The position numbers and the translations under genes were made by a program. Shown here in pieces: positions 25,832-34,139 of a stretch of DNA of 59,926 bases; position 1 is the stretch's first letter; each line of letters begins with the position of its first letter. This stretch comes from an uncultured Acidobacteriota bacterium. Its GTDB lineage: Bacteria > Acidobacteriota > Terriglobia > Bryobacterales > Bryobacteraceae. The notes beneath the pieces were generated by a model. The model was not told the origin of the DNA. It ran no database searches and saw only the letters and a list, made by a program, of their open reading frames with translations. The stretch is from assembly GCA_902826685.1 (NCBI GenBank), contig CADEFT010000041.1, positions 1-59,926 on the forward strand, read 5' to 3'.

Positions 25832-25855
25832 CACAGCACCTGTATTATATTTCGA
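25832..25855. promoter_or_regulatory. 24-bp divergent promoter with overlapping -10 boxes
   Basis: Start codons at 25831 (-) and 25856 (+) are only 24 bp apart. The minus strand reads TATAAT at 25849-25844, 12 bases before its ATG; the plus strand reads TATTAT at 25843-25848, seven bases before its ATG. Both transcripts would then have leaders of a few bases or none, and no Shine-Dalgarno fits. Confidence 0.55.
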
Positions 25856-27415
25856 ATGGGTCACACGCATCTTTCGCGGCGCGACATTCTCAAACGCATT
25901 CACATTCTCAGTACCGGAACCGCTCTGCTGCCGCTTTATGGCCAGAAACCGGATACTTCACGGCCCGGCGTGATCAAAGGATCCATCACCGACGCGGCCA
26001 CCGGCCAACCCACCTCGGCCAAGCTCCGCGTGGTGGATACGGCGACGGGCCAGGCTTATATGCCGGCCAACGCCATTAAAACCATGCCGCAAAAATCGGG
26101 ACCCGGCGTGCGCCACTATTTCTACGCGCGCGGCAACTATGAGATCGCCGTGCCGCCGGGCCGCTTCCGCATCGAAGCGGTGCGCGGCATCTGCCACGAC
26201 GAAGCCGTCGAGTTCAGCGAAGTGGGCTCCGGCATCACCCACGTCCACGATTTCCGCATTCCCCTGCTCAAGGACATGCACGGCTCGGGCTGGTATTCCG
26301 GCAATACCCACACTCACTATCACCTGGAAATCGACGAAGACCCGGACGACCGCCTGCGCATGGTGCCGCCCGCCGAAGATCTCGACGTCAGCATCATCAG
26401 CTATCTGATCCGCAACGACGCGCCTTACATCACCAATCGCTATCCCGTCGGCGAGCTGCCGCAATTCTCGCGCGGCGGCACGTTCATGGATATGGGTGAA
26501 GAAGCGCGCAACAATCGCGGTTTCGGCGATTTCGGCTATGGCCATGTCCTGTTCGTAGGCATCCGGCGCGCGATTGAACCGGTGTCCACCGGCCTGCTTT
26601 CGAAAGACGGGAAGGCGCCCGATTTCCCCACACTTTCCATGCTCTGCGAAGAGGCCAAGAAAGCGGGCGGTACTACCATTTGGTGCCATAACGGCAGCGG
26701 CATGGAATACCCGGTGGCGGTGGCTTACGGCGTTCTGGACGCCTTCAACCTCGGCGACGGGCTGAATGCCGACTATCAGTCTTACTATCGAATCCTGAAC
26801 TGCGGCTTCAAGCTGCCGGCGTCTTCGGGCACCGATTGGTGGATCTACGATCACAACCGCGTGTTCGCAAAAATCGATGGAGCCTTCACCTACGCGAAAT
26901 GGCTGGCGGCGATCCGCGCGGGCCGGACGTTTATCTCAAACGGCCCGTTGCTCGAACTCGAAGTGAACGGGAAGGGTCCGGGCGATACCGTGACCGATCC
27001 CGGGCGTCTGCACATCACGGCGCGCGCGTTGTCGCGCCTGCCGTTCGACAAAATCGAAATCGTGCAAAACGGCGAGGTCGTGGCCGAGCAGCACTCCATC
27101 GGGGGCCGTGAATCGAAGCTCGAAGCCGATCTCGCCGTCGAGCGCGGAGGCTGGATCGCCGCGCGCATCGCCAGCAACGCCAAGACCCACGCCAATTTCG
27201 GTGTCTTCGCCCATACCAGCCCCGTCTACCTCCGACTGGCCGGAACGCCGTACCGGCTCGCGCACGCCGCCGGTGCGGTTGTCGACGACCTGGAAAACTC
27301 CATGCGTTTCCTGCGCAAGGTGTACAAGTTCGCTTCCGACGCCGACAAGGCAACGGCCATCGGCCGCTTCCAGGAAGCGCGCAATCGCTACGCCGCCCTC
27401 ATCGCTCAAGCGTAA
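25856..27415 (+). CDS. CehA/McbA-family metallohydrolase (PHP-like), Tat-exported
   Basis: 519 residues. Tat-like motif SRRDILKR at 7-14. An N-terminal beta-sandwich (carboxypeptidase-regulatory-like, ~40-125) precedes a PHP-like metal-binding domain beginning WYSGNTHTHYHLE, with later metal-site candidates WCHNGSG and SSGTDWW. CehA and McbA hydrolyse carbamate esters, but most family members have unknown substrates. A second, longer member lies at 57900-59926. Confidence 0.88.
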   Translation: MGHTHLSRRDILKRIHILSTGTALLPLYGQKPDTSRPGVIKGSITDAATGQPTSAKLRVVDTATGQAYMPANAIKTMPQKSGPGVRHYFYARGNYEIAVPPGRFRIEAVRGICHDEAVEFSEVGSGITHVHDFRIPLLKDMHGSGWYSGNTHTHYHLEIDEDPDDRLRMVPPAEDLDVSIISYLIRNDAPYITNRYPVGELPQFSRGGTFMDMGEEARNNRGFGDFGYGHVLFVGIRRAIEPVSTGLLSKDGKAPDFPTLSMLCEEAKKAGGTTIWCHNGSGMEYPVAVAYGVLDAFNLGDGLNADYQSYYRILNCGFKLPASSGTDWWIYDHNRVFAKIDGAFTYAKWLAAIRAGRTFISNGPLLELEVNGKGPGDTVTDPGRLHITARALSRLPFDKIEIVQNGEVVAEQHSIGGRESKLEADLAVERGGWIAARIASNAKTHANFGVFAHTSPVYLRLAGTPYRLAHAAGAVVDDLENSMRFLRKVYKFASDADKATAIGRFQEARNRYAALIAQA

Positions 27416-27422
27416 AAGCGGC

Positions 27423-27428
27423 TATACT
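27423..27428 (+). promoter_or_regulatory. Possible -10 box for the radical SAM gene
   Basis: TATACT in the 32-bp gap between the CehA/McbA stop and the radical SAM start, 19 bases before the ATG. It sits inside a short TAAAAG/CTTTTA inverted repeat. No convincing -35. Confidence 0.35.
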
Positions 27429-27447
27429 TTTAGCTCTGGAAACGGCG

Positions 27448-28866
27448 ATGAGTACCTCGCTGAAACCATCGCGCTTCAACTTCTCGGTTCCGGTTGCCGC
27501 CGGAGCCCTTCTCTACAACACCCATTCGGGCGCGCTGATTTCCCTTCAGGGCGAGGACGGCCGCAAACTCGCCGGGTGGCTTGCCTCGGCTGGAGTGGAA
27601 ACTCTCGAAGGCACGCTGCCGCCCGCCGTCGAATCCCTGCTTTCAGACGGCAAGTTCCTGGTTCCTATCTCGGCCGACGAAGTGGCGGAGGTGCGGGAAC
27701 GCTATTGGAAAGCCCGCGCCGAAACGCCGCTGGTGCTCACCATCACCACCACCCAGGATTGCAACCTGGGCTGCTTCTACTGTTATGAGGAGCGCTCGGG
27801 CGACAAGCTCGGCGACGGCGATGTCAACGCCGTGGTCGCGTTCGCCCGCCAAAAGCTGAGCCGCCGCGCGCATCGGGCGCTGCATGTCGATTGGTATGGA
27901 GGCGAGCCGCTGCTCAACGTCTCGTTCCTCGAAGCGGCCTCGCTCGCACTTCAGGCGATGTGCCGGGAGACCGGCTCGGTCTATCACGCTTCGGTGATCT
28001 CCAACGGCACGAATTGGCCCGCCGATCCAGCCGCCTTCGCGCGCCGCCACGCCATTCGCCAGGTGCAGATCTCTTTCGACGGCATGCGGGAAAAGCACAA
28101 CCGCTCGCGCCGCTATCGCAAGAACTACGGCACGCCGTTGAGCTCCTCGTTTGACGAAGCCGTGAGCGTGGTGGACCAACTGCTCGAAGCCACGCGCGTC
28201 GATATCCGTTTGAACATCGGCCGTCACAATCTGGAAGACGCAGGCCCGCTGATCGAAATGGCGCGCGCCCGTGGATGGTTCCGCAAACCTTACCCGGCGG
28301 TGATACAACCGGCGAAACTTTCCGCGTTCACCGATCAATGCGGCTTCCTGCGGCCCCGCGAGTTTTCACCGGCGGAGTTCCAGCAGCTTCGCGCCAACAT
28401 CAAAGCCGCCGTGAACGGCGAAGCCCTGATCGAAGAGACGGAAGCGCCCGATGGTCTTCCGCTCCCCCGAACGTCGGTATGCGCGGCCCTGGCGCCGGAT
28501 TCCGCCGTGGTCGGCGCGGACGGTCTCGAATACCGGTGCGGCCTTCACGTCGGCCAGCCGCAACGCGCTACAGGGCAGGTGCGCCATTCCCCGTTTCCCA
28601 TTCTGCAGGACCATCGCTTCGCCGATGCCGCCTGGTGGGAGTCGTTCGATCCCACCCATCTGCCCAAATGTTCGCGCTGTTCCTTCCTGCCCATCTGCCT
28701 GGGCGGATGCCCGCACAAGCACCTCGAGGCGGACCATTTCGCCCTCGACGAACAGGCCGCCTACTGGCGCACGAATCTGCCGAGGCTGATGGCGGAGCGG
28801 GCCGGCGTTTCCCTCGACACCGCGGTGGCCTTCACCGCACAGGATCAATACAAGTTCGGTTTGTAA
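27448..28866 (+). CDS. Radical SAM/SPASM peptide maturase
   Basis: 472 residues. N-terminal ~90 residues resemble a peptide-recognition (RRE/PqqD-like) or substrate-handling region. Radical SAM core with the [4Fe-4S] motif CNLGCFYC (~residues 107-114), the GGEP motif (WYGGEPLLN), and a SPASM-type Cys-rich C-terminus (RCGLH, then CSRCSFLPICLGGCPHKH) for auxiliary clusters. Followed 16 bp later by a 72-residue peptide gene, the usual layout of a RiPP system. It probably installs a carbon-centred or thioether crosslink in that peptide. Confidence 0.92.
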   Translation: MSTSLKPSRFNFSVPVAAGALLYNTHSGALISLQGEDGRKLAGWLASAGVETLEGTLPPAVESLLSDGKFLVPISADEVAEVRERYWKARAETPLVLTITTTQDCNLGCFYCYEERSGDKLGDGDVNAVVAFARQKLSRRAHRALHVDWYGGEPLLNVSFLEAASLALQAMCRETGSVYHASVISNGTNWPADPAAFARRHAIRQVQISFDGMREKHNRSRRYRKNYGTPLSSSFDEAVSVVDQLLEATRVDIRLNIGRHNLEDAGPLIEMARARGWFRKPYPAVIQPAKLSAFTDQCGFLRPREFSPAEFQQLRANIKAAVNGEALIEETEAPDGLPLPRTSVCAALAPDSAVVGADGLEYRCGLHVGQPQRATGQVRHSPFPILQDHRFADAAWWESFDPTHLPKCSRCSFLPICLGGCPHKHLEADHFALDEQAAYWRTNLPRLMAERAGVSLDTAVAFTAQDQYKFGL

Positions 28867-28882
28867 GAAAGGACATTCGATT

Positions 28883-29101
28883 ATGGCAATGAAGAAGACC
28901 GCGAAAATGACCTTGATCGCATCCCCGGAAAAGCGCCCGGCGGTTCAGGTGAAGGCGGGACAGGAACTGCGCGTCACGGCCGTTTCCATCCAGGGCGCCG
29001 ATCTCGCCAAGATCAAGAAAGTCGGCGCACGGCTGTGCGGCGGCACGTCCACCTGTCTGGCTTTGATCGACATCGGCTCCGACGTCATCAATCCGGCTTG
29101 A
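28883..29101 (+). CDS. Candidate RiPP precursor peptide
   Basis: 72 residues, Lys-rich and leader-like at the N-terminus (MAMKKTAKMTLIASPEK), ending in a small core-like region with the only two cysteines: RLCGGTSTCLALIDIG. ATG at 28883 with a GAAAGGA site; another Met codon two residues later is also possible. Its position directly after the radical SAM/SPASM gene marks it as the likely substrate, with the C-GGTST-C segment as the candidate modification site. I do not recognise a named precursor family. Confidence 0.8.
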   Translation: MAMKKTAKMTLIASPEKRPAVQVKAGQELRVTAVSIQGADLAKIKKVGARLCGGTSTCLALIDIGSDVINPA

Positions 29102-29103
29102 GC

Positions 29104-30042
29104 CTATAAGCCCGATTGCGAACCATCGATCTTGGCGCGATTCACAAGCGCCATTAACAGCGGCCAGGTATATCCCGGCTTCTGCAGCGTGAGCACGCGG
29201 CCCAGCGTGCCGAACACCGCCCCCGCGCGCATCAGGAGTCCGGCGCTCATCCCGGCGCGTTTGCCCAGGTAGTGCGCCGCGCCGTTCAACCGGTCGGCCG
29301 CCAGCGTGGCCAATTGCTTGTCCGAATAAGCGGGCGCGGACTCGGTGGCGGAATGATCCGTCACCGCAACGGCCGTGGCGATGTAAGTCCTGCGGGCTGC
29401 GTGGCGGACTTGAAACGCGAGTTCCAGGTCGCCGCCAAACTCACCATACTTCTCATCGAAGTAATTCATGCCCTTCAAAAACGTCTTGGGAATCAACAGC
29501 GCCTTGCGCCCGGCGTATTCGTTGGCGATCAGCGGTTCCTTCAAATCCGGAACCGAAGCCGTCAGGGCGGCCGGATCGCGCCAGGCTCGTCCCAGAGCCT
29601 CTTTGTCAGGCAGCCGCCGCACCTGCGGCAGCGGCTTTCCCGCCGCGTCGGTCAACAACGGGCAGACGGCTCCGGCGTCGGGCGTTTGCGCCAGCACGGC
29701 CGCCAATTCGGGAATCGTCTCCGCCCGCACTTCAACCGACGGATCGAGCAGGAACAGCAGCCCGGCCTTGGCCGTGCGCGCCCCGATGTTCAGCGCCTTG
29801 GTGGCGCCGAAGTTTCGCGGCATGCGCAAGAACGTCACTTCCGGGAAATCGCTATCGAGCTGTCCGCTGCCGTCGCGGGACCCGGTGTCGAGAACGATGA
29901 TGTCCAGCCGGCTGCGTTCGCGCGACTTTTCGAGCGCCGAAAGGCATCGCTTCAACGCGGCGGCGCGGTTGTAGCAAACGATCAGCACCGAGGCCAGCAG
30001 GCTCACCGGCTCGTTCTGTTGCGCGTCGACTGCTTCAGGCAT
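29104..30042 (-). CDS. Family 2 glycosyltransferase
   Basis: 312 residues, GT-A fold: SVLIVCYNRAAALKRCL, DTGSRDGSGQLDSDFP, then PRNFGATKALN and the DxD-like LLDPSVEV. The second half contains YFDEKYGEFGGDLELAFQ, matching the acceptor-side EDxD-like region of rhamnosyl-type GT2 enzymes. No membrane helices. Convergent with the peptide gene (stops 3 bp apart). Acceptor unknown. Confidence 0.88.
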   Translation of the reverse strand: MPEAVDAQQNEPVSLLASVLIVCYNRAAALKRCLSALEKSRERSRLDIIVLDTGSRDGSGQLDSDFPEVTFLRMPRNFGATKALNIGARTAKAGLLFLLDPSVEVRAETIPELAAVLAQTPDAGAVCPLLTDAAGKPLPQVRRLPDKEALGRAWRDPAALTASVPDLKEPLIANEYAGRKALLIPKTFLKGMNYFDEKYGEFGGDLELAFQVRHAARRTYIATAVAVTDHSATESAPAYSDKQLATLAADRLNGAAHYLGKRAGMSAGLLMRAGAVFGTLGRVLTLQKPGYTWPLLMALVNRAKIDGSQSGL

Positions 30043-30066
30043 GGGAAGGTAATTGACGATGATAGC

Positions 30067-31545
30067 TTACAACCCGCGCAAACAACGCTCCGCCGCGATG
30101 ACACCGCGGTACTGCGCCTCTTCGAAAATCGAGAAGCCGCTGACGTCGGAATGGGCCCACAGCAAGGCTCCCGGCGCGGGCTCGGCCAGCCGCCCGCGAT
30201 TGGCGCTGGTCAACCATCCTGGCACCGGCCGCGCCATGGCATGGCCGAACCGCATGACATCGATATTGGTCACGCACTGCCGGATATCGGGATGCGCCCG
30301 CTCGAGGTCGGAAAGGATGTATTCCTTCCAATAGGCCCAGTCTTTTTCGAGCAGCAGTGCCCGCGCGGGCTGCGGCGCCAGATGCGCCAGAGCGAGATAA
30401 TACGTCCAAACCGTGCGCTCCACGCGCGTGCGCAGCGTCTGGTGCGTGGCCACGACATAACCTAGCGAAGGCGAGCCGTAGATCACGTTGTCCCAGGCGG
30501 GCTCCGATTCCTTCTCCGCCGGCCACCTGTCGAGTGTCAGGTTGGCCGTCAACCACGGCGAATAGACGAGGCCCGAGGTATCGGGCGGCGTCTCGCAGAG
30601 ATAACGAGCCAGGTGCGCTGGCGCGGCGAAGATGACGGCATCGGCAAGATAAGATGTTGCGCCCGCGGCCACCAGCCAGCGGCGGCCGGCCCGTGTGATC
30701 GACGTCACCATCGCACCCGTCACCACCTGCGCCGCGAGCCCCACCAGAAGCTGCTTCACCAGCCAACCGTTGCCCTCGGGCCACGTCAGCGGGCCTTTTT
30801 CCTCGTGCTCGCGCGAGGCGAAGTAGTGGATGGCCGCCCACGCCGAAGTATCCTTTGCCAACGATCCATAATCGTCGCGGCAGGCGTAATCGACGTGCCA
30901 GCGCAGGTACGCCGAGCCGAGCTTATGGCGGTCGAGCCACGCCGCCATATCCAAACGGTCGAGATCCGCCCCGGCCGGACCCGCTGGTATGGTGAACCGT
31001 CCGCTCGAGGCGAATTCCTCCATCCGGTCGTGAAACTCGCGGAACTGGCGCCGGTCTTCGGCGGTGAGGCCGCTGTCGGGCTCCAGCCCCTCCTGCCAGC
31101 GCCCATGCAGGTGCAGCCGCTCCTTAGGCGAATGGCACAGATGCCGCTCATTCCAGCCGCTTGAGTCAACCAATCCCAGTTCGTGGCACAATTCGCGCAC
31201 CAGCTTCGCCGAACGATTGGGCACCGGCAGGTAGTGCGCCGCCCATGGATAAGCCGACGCGTCGTTCTCTCCCCAGCGCGAATTCCCGCCCGCCTGCGAC
31301 TCCATTTCGAGAATCGTGAAGTCGCCGAAGCCGCGCTGCTTCAGATAGCGTCCCGCCGAGAGTCCCGCAATGCCGCCGCCCACGATCACCACCGGCACTC
31401 GCCGCGTCGAGGCGGGCGGATCGAACCGGGCCCGGTCGCGCAATTTGTGTCCCATGCGATGGGAATCGTCCACGATGCGGCCGGTGACGGCGCGCTCGGT
31501 CTTTTGCGCCAATCCCACCAGCGCGAAACACTGGCGCCGCGTCAT
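30067..31545 (-). CDS. FAD-dependent amine oxidase/phytoene-desaturase-like protein
   Basis: 492 residues from ATG 31545, which overlaps the upstream stop (ATGA). Rossmann dinucleotide motif VVIVGGGIAGLSAGRYL (~residue 46) and a C-terminal FAD segment GALLWAHSDVSGFSIFEEAQYRG. An N-terminal RRQCFALVG is Tat-like. The long open frame upstream of 31545 is antisense to the TIGR03790 gene. Substrate unknown. Confidence 0.85.
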   Translation of the reverse strand: MTRRQCFALVGLAQKTERAVTGRIVDDSHRMGHKLRDRARFDPPASTRRVPVVIVGGGIAGLSAGRYLKQRGFGDFTILEMESQAGGNSRWGENDASAYPWAAHYLPVPNRSAKLVRELCHELGLVDSSGWNERHLCHSPKERLHLHGRWQEGLEPDSGLTAEDRRQFREFHDRMEEFASSGRFTIPAGPAGADLDRLDMAAWLDRHKLGSAYLRWHVDYACRDDYGSLAKDTSAWAAIHYFASREHEEKGPLTWPEGNGWLVKQLLVGLAAQVVTGAMVTSITRAGRRWLVAAGATSYLADAVIFAAPAHLARYLCETPPDTSGLVYSPWLTANLTLDRWPAEKESEPAWDNVIYGSPSLGYVVATHQTLRTRVERTVWTYYLALAHLAPQPARALLLEKDWAYWKEYILSDLERAHPDIRQCVTNIDVMRFGHAMARPVPGWLTSANRGRLAEPAPGALLWAHSDVSGFSIFEEAQYRGVIAAERCLRGL

Positions 31546-32657
31546 TTCAAACGGCAAAGAGGATCCCCCACCACGATGTTCTGCCAGCTTAGCGCGGGTA
31601 TCGAAAGGTAGAAGCTTTCCGCCAGATTGCGCTTGCGCACGATGTAGGCGGGCAGCAGGATCTCGGGCCGCGGGCAGAAGCCGAGCTTCGGTTCCGACAC
31701 ATGGCCCGTCACCGCCGTGACGCCTTCGTGGATGTAGTCGGCAATGATGGTCTGCGGACTCCCCATGAACCACTTGCCGCGATCCTCTCTCTTCCAAGAG
31801 CTGATGTTCCAGCCGGCCGGCGGACGCTCGAACGTGCGCGCGTTGGTCGAGACGAACTCGGTCAGCAAGGCCCCCGGCAGCCACTCGAAGCCCAACATCC
31901 GCTGGCGGCGGTTGGAATCGTTCGATCCCCAGGAGGCGTATGCGATGGCCTCCCGCTGTTTGTAGAGAACGGTCTCGGAATCCTCCAGCACGGTGCGGCC
32001 GGCGGGCAGCCGGATGGCCGCCGTTTGAAGCCAGTCGTCCCCGGTCCGCTCGCCCGAATCCCGTTTGTCGAGGTAAATCCGCCCGCGGTCGCCCGCCGCC
32101 AGCGACCGGTCGATCAATCCGCGTACGTCGGCGAAATCATAGCCCGCCAGCCGCGTCACCAGGTAGATCGGAAACGCCGGATGGCTGAAGGCGGCGTCGG
32201 TTTGTTGAAAGAACGGGTTCGGCCAGGCCCCTTCGATGCGGTGCGTCCTGCCCTTCAACGAGGAGTAGAGCAGCGTCAGTTCCGAATCGACGGCGGCAAT
32301 GTCGGCGCCCTCCTGACCTTCCACGCGCAGCGGGACCCCAAGCGTGGTGACAATATAAAGGATCTTCTCCACCAGCCCGCCCGACACCAGGCAGCGGGAG
32401 ACCGCCGCGGCGATCTGCGAGTTGTAGCGCGCCCTCGGAATCTCTTCGGCGGTATCGGTCCGGATATAGCAGACGTTGGCCGCCGGTACCGCCCTTTTGC
32501 GGGCATAGTATTCGGCGATCGACTTTGAAACCGGTGAGGACTGATTGGCGACGATCAGTACGTTCTCCGCCGTCTGCGCCGTCAGCGCGGATTGCAGCCA
32601 GAATAGGAAGATAAAGCCCAAAGCAGCGCCATTCGAGACACCTTCAGTATTCCACAC
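31542..32657 (-). CDS. TIGR03790-family protein
   Basis: 371 residues with signal peptide (~10-27) followed by NVLIVANQSSPVSKSIAEYYARKR and VEKILYIVTTLGVPLRV, the hallmark of TIGR03790 proteins, a family of unknown function seen in Acidobacteria and other phyla. The only in-frame start ahead of the signal peptide is GTG 32657, which has a weak ribosome site. Translationally coupled to the FAD protein. Confidence 0.8.
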   Translation of the reverse strand: MWNTEGVSNGAALGFIFLFWLQSALTAQTAENVLIVANQSSPVSKSIAEYYARKRAVPAANVCYIRTDTAEEIPRARYNSQIAAAVSRCLVSGGLVEKILYIVTTLGVPLRVEGQEGADIAAVDSELTLLYSSLKGRTHRIEGAWPNPFFQQTDAAFSHPAFPIYLVTRLAGYDFADVRGLIDRSLAAGDRGRIYLDKRDSGERTGDDWLQTAAIRLPAGRTVLEDSETVLYKQREAIAYASWGSNDSNRRQRMLGFEWLPGALLTEFVSTNARTFERPPAGWNISSWKREDRGKWFMGSPQTIIADYIHEGVTAVTGHVSEPKLGFCPRPEILLPAYIVRKRNLAESFYLSIPALSWQNIVVGDPLCRLK

Positions 32658-32730
32658 GCCCCCGCGGCCTGCCGGTATGAAATCGCGGATTTCAAGCCGC
32701 CATTTCGCTTCAAGCTCTTTCGAATCCGGA

Positions 32731-32739
32731 TGCTATACT
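32731..32739 (+). promoter_or_regulatory. Extended -10 promoter for the LysR gene
   Basis: TGCTATACT: a TG-extended -10 with hexamer TATACT at 32734-32739, about 99 bp before the LysR start, in the 180-bp divergent gap. No strong -35, as usual for extended -10 promoters. Confidence 0.45.
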
Positions 32740-32837
32740 CGTGTGTGATTACCCGCAACCGGAGAGTGCTAAGCCGTCTGGCCCCTGTTTTGGCTGGCGG
32801 TTGAACCGCGCCGGTCCCTGTTTGCCCCTCGAGCGGT

Positions 32838-33767
32838 ATGGACCTGGATCAACTGCACACGTTTTTGGAAATCGTGAGGCTCAAGAGCTTCTCGAAGGCT
32901 GCGCAAACCTGCTTCCGCACGCAGCCCGCCATCAGTGCGCAGGTGCGGCAGTTGGAACAGGAAACCAACACGCCTCTGTTTGACCGGCTGGGTACGCGAA
33001 TCTCCCTCACGCCCGCCGGGAGAATTTTCGCCGAGTACGCCGAACAGATCCTCGATCTTCGGCGGCGGGCGCAGGACGCCATCAACGAACTCGAACGCGT
33101 CCCGCGCGGCGAACTGGTGATCGCCGCCAACGAAGCCACCTGCATCTACGTCCTGCCGAAAGTCTTCTCCCAATACCGCGAAGATTTCCCCAACGTCCAG
33201 CTTCTGGTCGATCGCAGCTACGGCGCCCGGGTCGTCGAAGCGGTGACCGACAATCAGGCCGATTTCGGCATCACCCAACTGCCCGTAACCGAAAAGAAAC
33301 TACAGGTCGTCCGCATTTATTCCGACGAGATCATGCTGCTGCTGCCGCCGGACCATCCCCTGGCCGGCGCCGCCGAGGTGACGCCGCGGGAACTGGTGTC
33401 TCATCCCCTGCTGATGCCGAAGTCGGGCACCACCCGGAGTCGGTTAAACACCTGGTTGGAACCGGTGGAAGACAGTATTCAGATATCGATGGAGCTCGAT
33501 TCGACCGAAATGATTAAAAGGTTCGTCATGGCTGGTTTGGGGATCTCGTTCCTGGCCGCTTCCAATTGCGAGGAAGAAGTGTCCGCGGGGCGGCTGGCCG
33601 TGGCGTCTCTCGGCCCTGAGCCGATGGAACGGCGCCTGGGGCTGATTTACCGCAAAGACAAAGCGCTATCGAAAGCGGCAATCGGGTTCATCGAAGTGAT
33701 TCTGAAACACGCCAGTTCCGAGAAAATCGCGGCGGAGCCGAGAACTCCCGCCGTCAAAGCGAAATAG
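32838..33767 (+). CDS. LysR-family transcriptional regulator
   Basis: 309 residues: N-terminal winged HTH (MDLDQLHTFLEIVRLKSFSK, then QPAISAQVRQLE and LFDRLGTRISLTPAG) and the effector-binding domain (VTDNQADFGITQLP). CysB/CbbR-like. Divergent from the TIGR03790/FAD/GT operon, so these may be its targets, although the next genes downstream are a small membrane protein and a GTPase. Confidence 0.93.
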   Translation: MDLDQLHTFLEIVRLKSFSKAAQTCFRTQPAISAQVRQLEQETNTPLFDRLGTRISLTPAGRIFAEYAEQILDLRRRAQDAINELERVPRGELVIAANEATCIYVLPKVFSQYREDFPNVQLLVDRSYGARVVEAVTDNQADFGITQLPVTEKKLQVVRIYSDEIMLLLPPDHPLAGAAEVTPRELVSHPLLMPKSGTTRSRLNTWLEPVEDSIQISMELDSTEMIKRFVMAGLGISFLAASNCEEEVSAGRLAVASLGPEPMERRLGLIYRKDKALSKAAIGFIEVILKHASSEKIAAEPRTPAVKAK

Positions 33768-33775
33768 GGGATCTG

Positions 33776-34096
33776 ATGGAACGGGTGAGGCAGAAGCAGT
33801 TCGTCGTTTACATCGCGACCGCCGAGAAAACGGAAATTTTCCGGTCGATCGACGATATGCCGGAATCGCTGCGGCAAAAGCTGGTGAGCGTGGCGCGCAA
33901 CTCCCAGATCGATACGCTGGTCATCGCCAACGAAAAAGGCCGCGAGTTGCTCCAGAGCGAAGGCCTGCCGGGCCAGAAACGGGAAAAGCCCGCCGGACAG
34001 GTTCTTTCCAAAAGCTTGCGCTGGGCCATCATCTGCATGCTGGCCGGACTGGTGGGCCTGGTGATGCTGCTGGTCCTCCAATTCAGCCACTCCTGA
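33776..34096 (+). CDS. Small single-span membrane protein of unknown function
   Basis: 106 residues: soluble N-terminal ~75 residues (SIDDMPESLRQKLVSVARNS) and one C-terminal helix (~82-102). Eight bases after the LysR stop, 43 bp before the GTPase gene. No family recognised. Confidence 0.75.
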   Translation: MERVRQKQFVVYIATAEKTEIFRSIDDMPESLRQKLVSVARNSQIDTLVIANEKGRELLQSEGLPGQKREKPAGQVLSKSLRWAIICMLAGLVGLVMLLVLQFSHS

Positions 34097-34139
34097 CAAA
34101 GCGTCCTCCCGGGGGCCTGCATGCTACTTTGAAAGCGTC

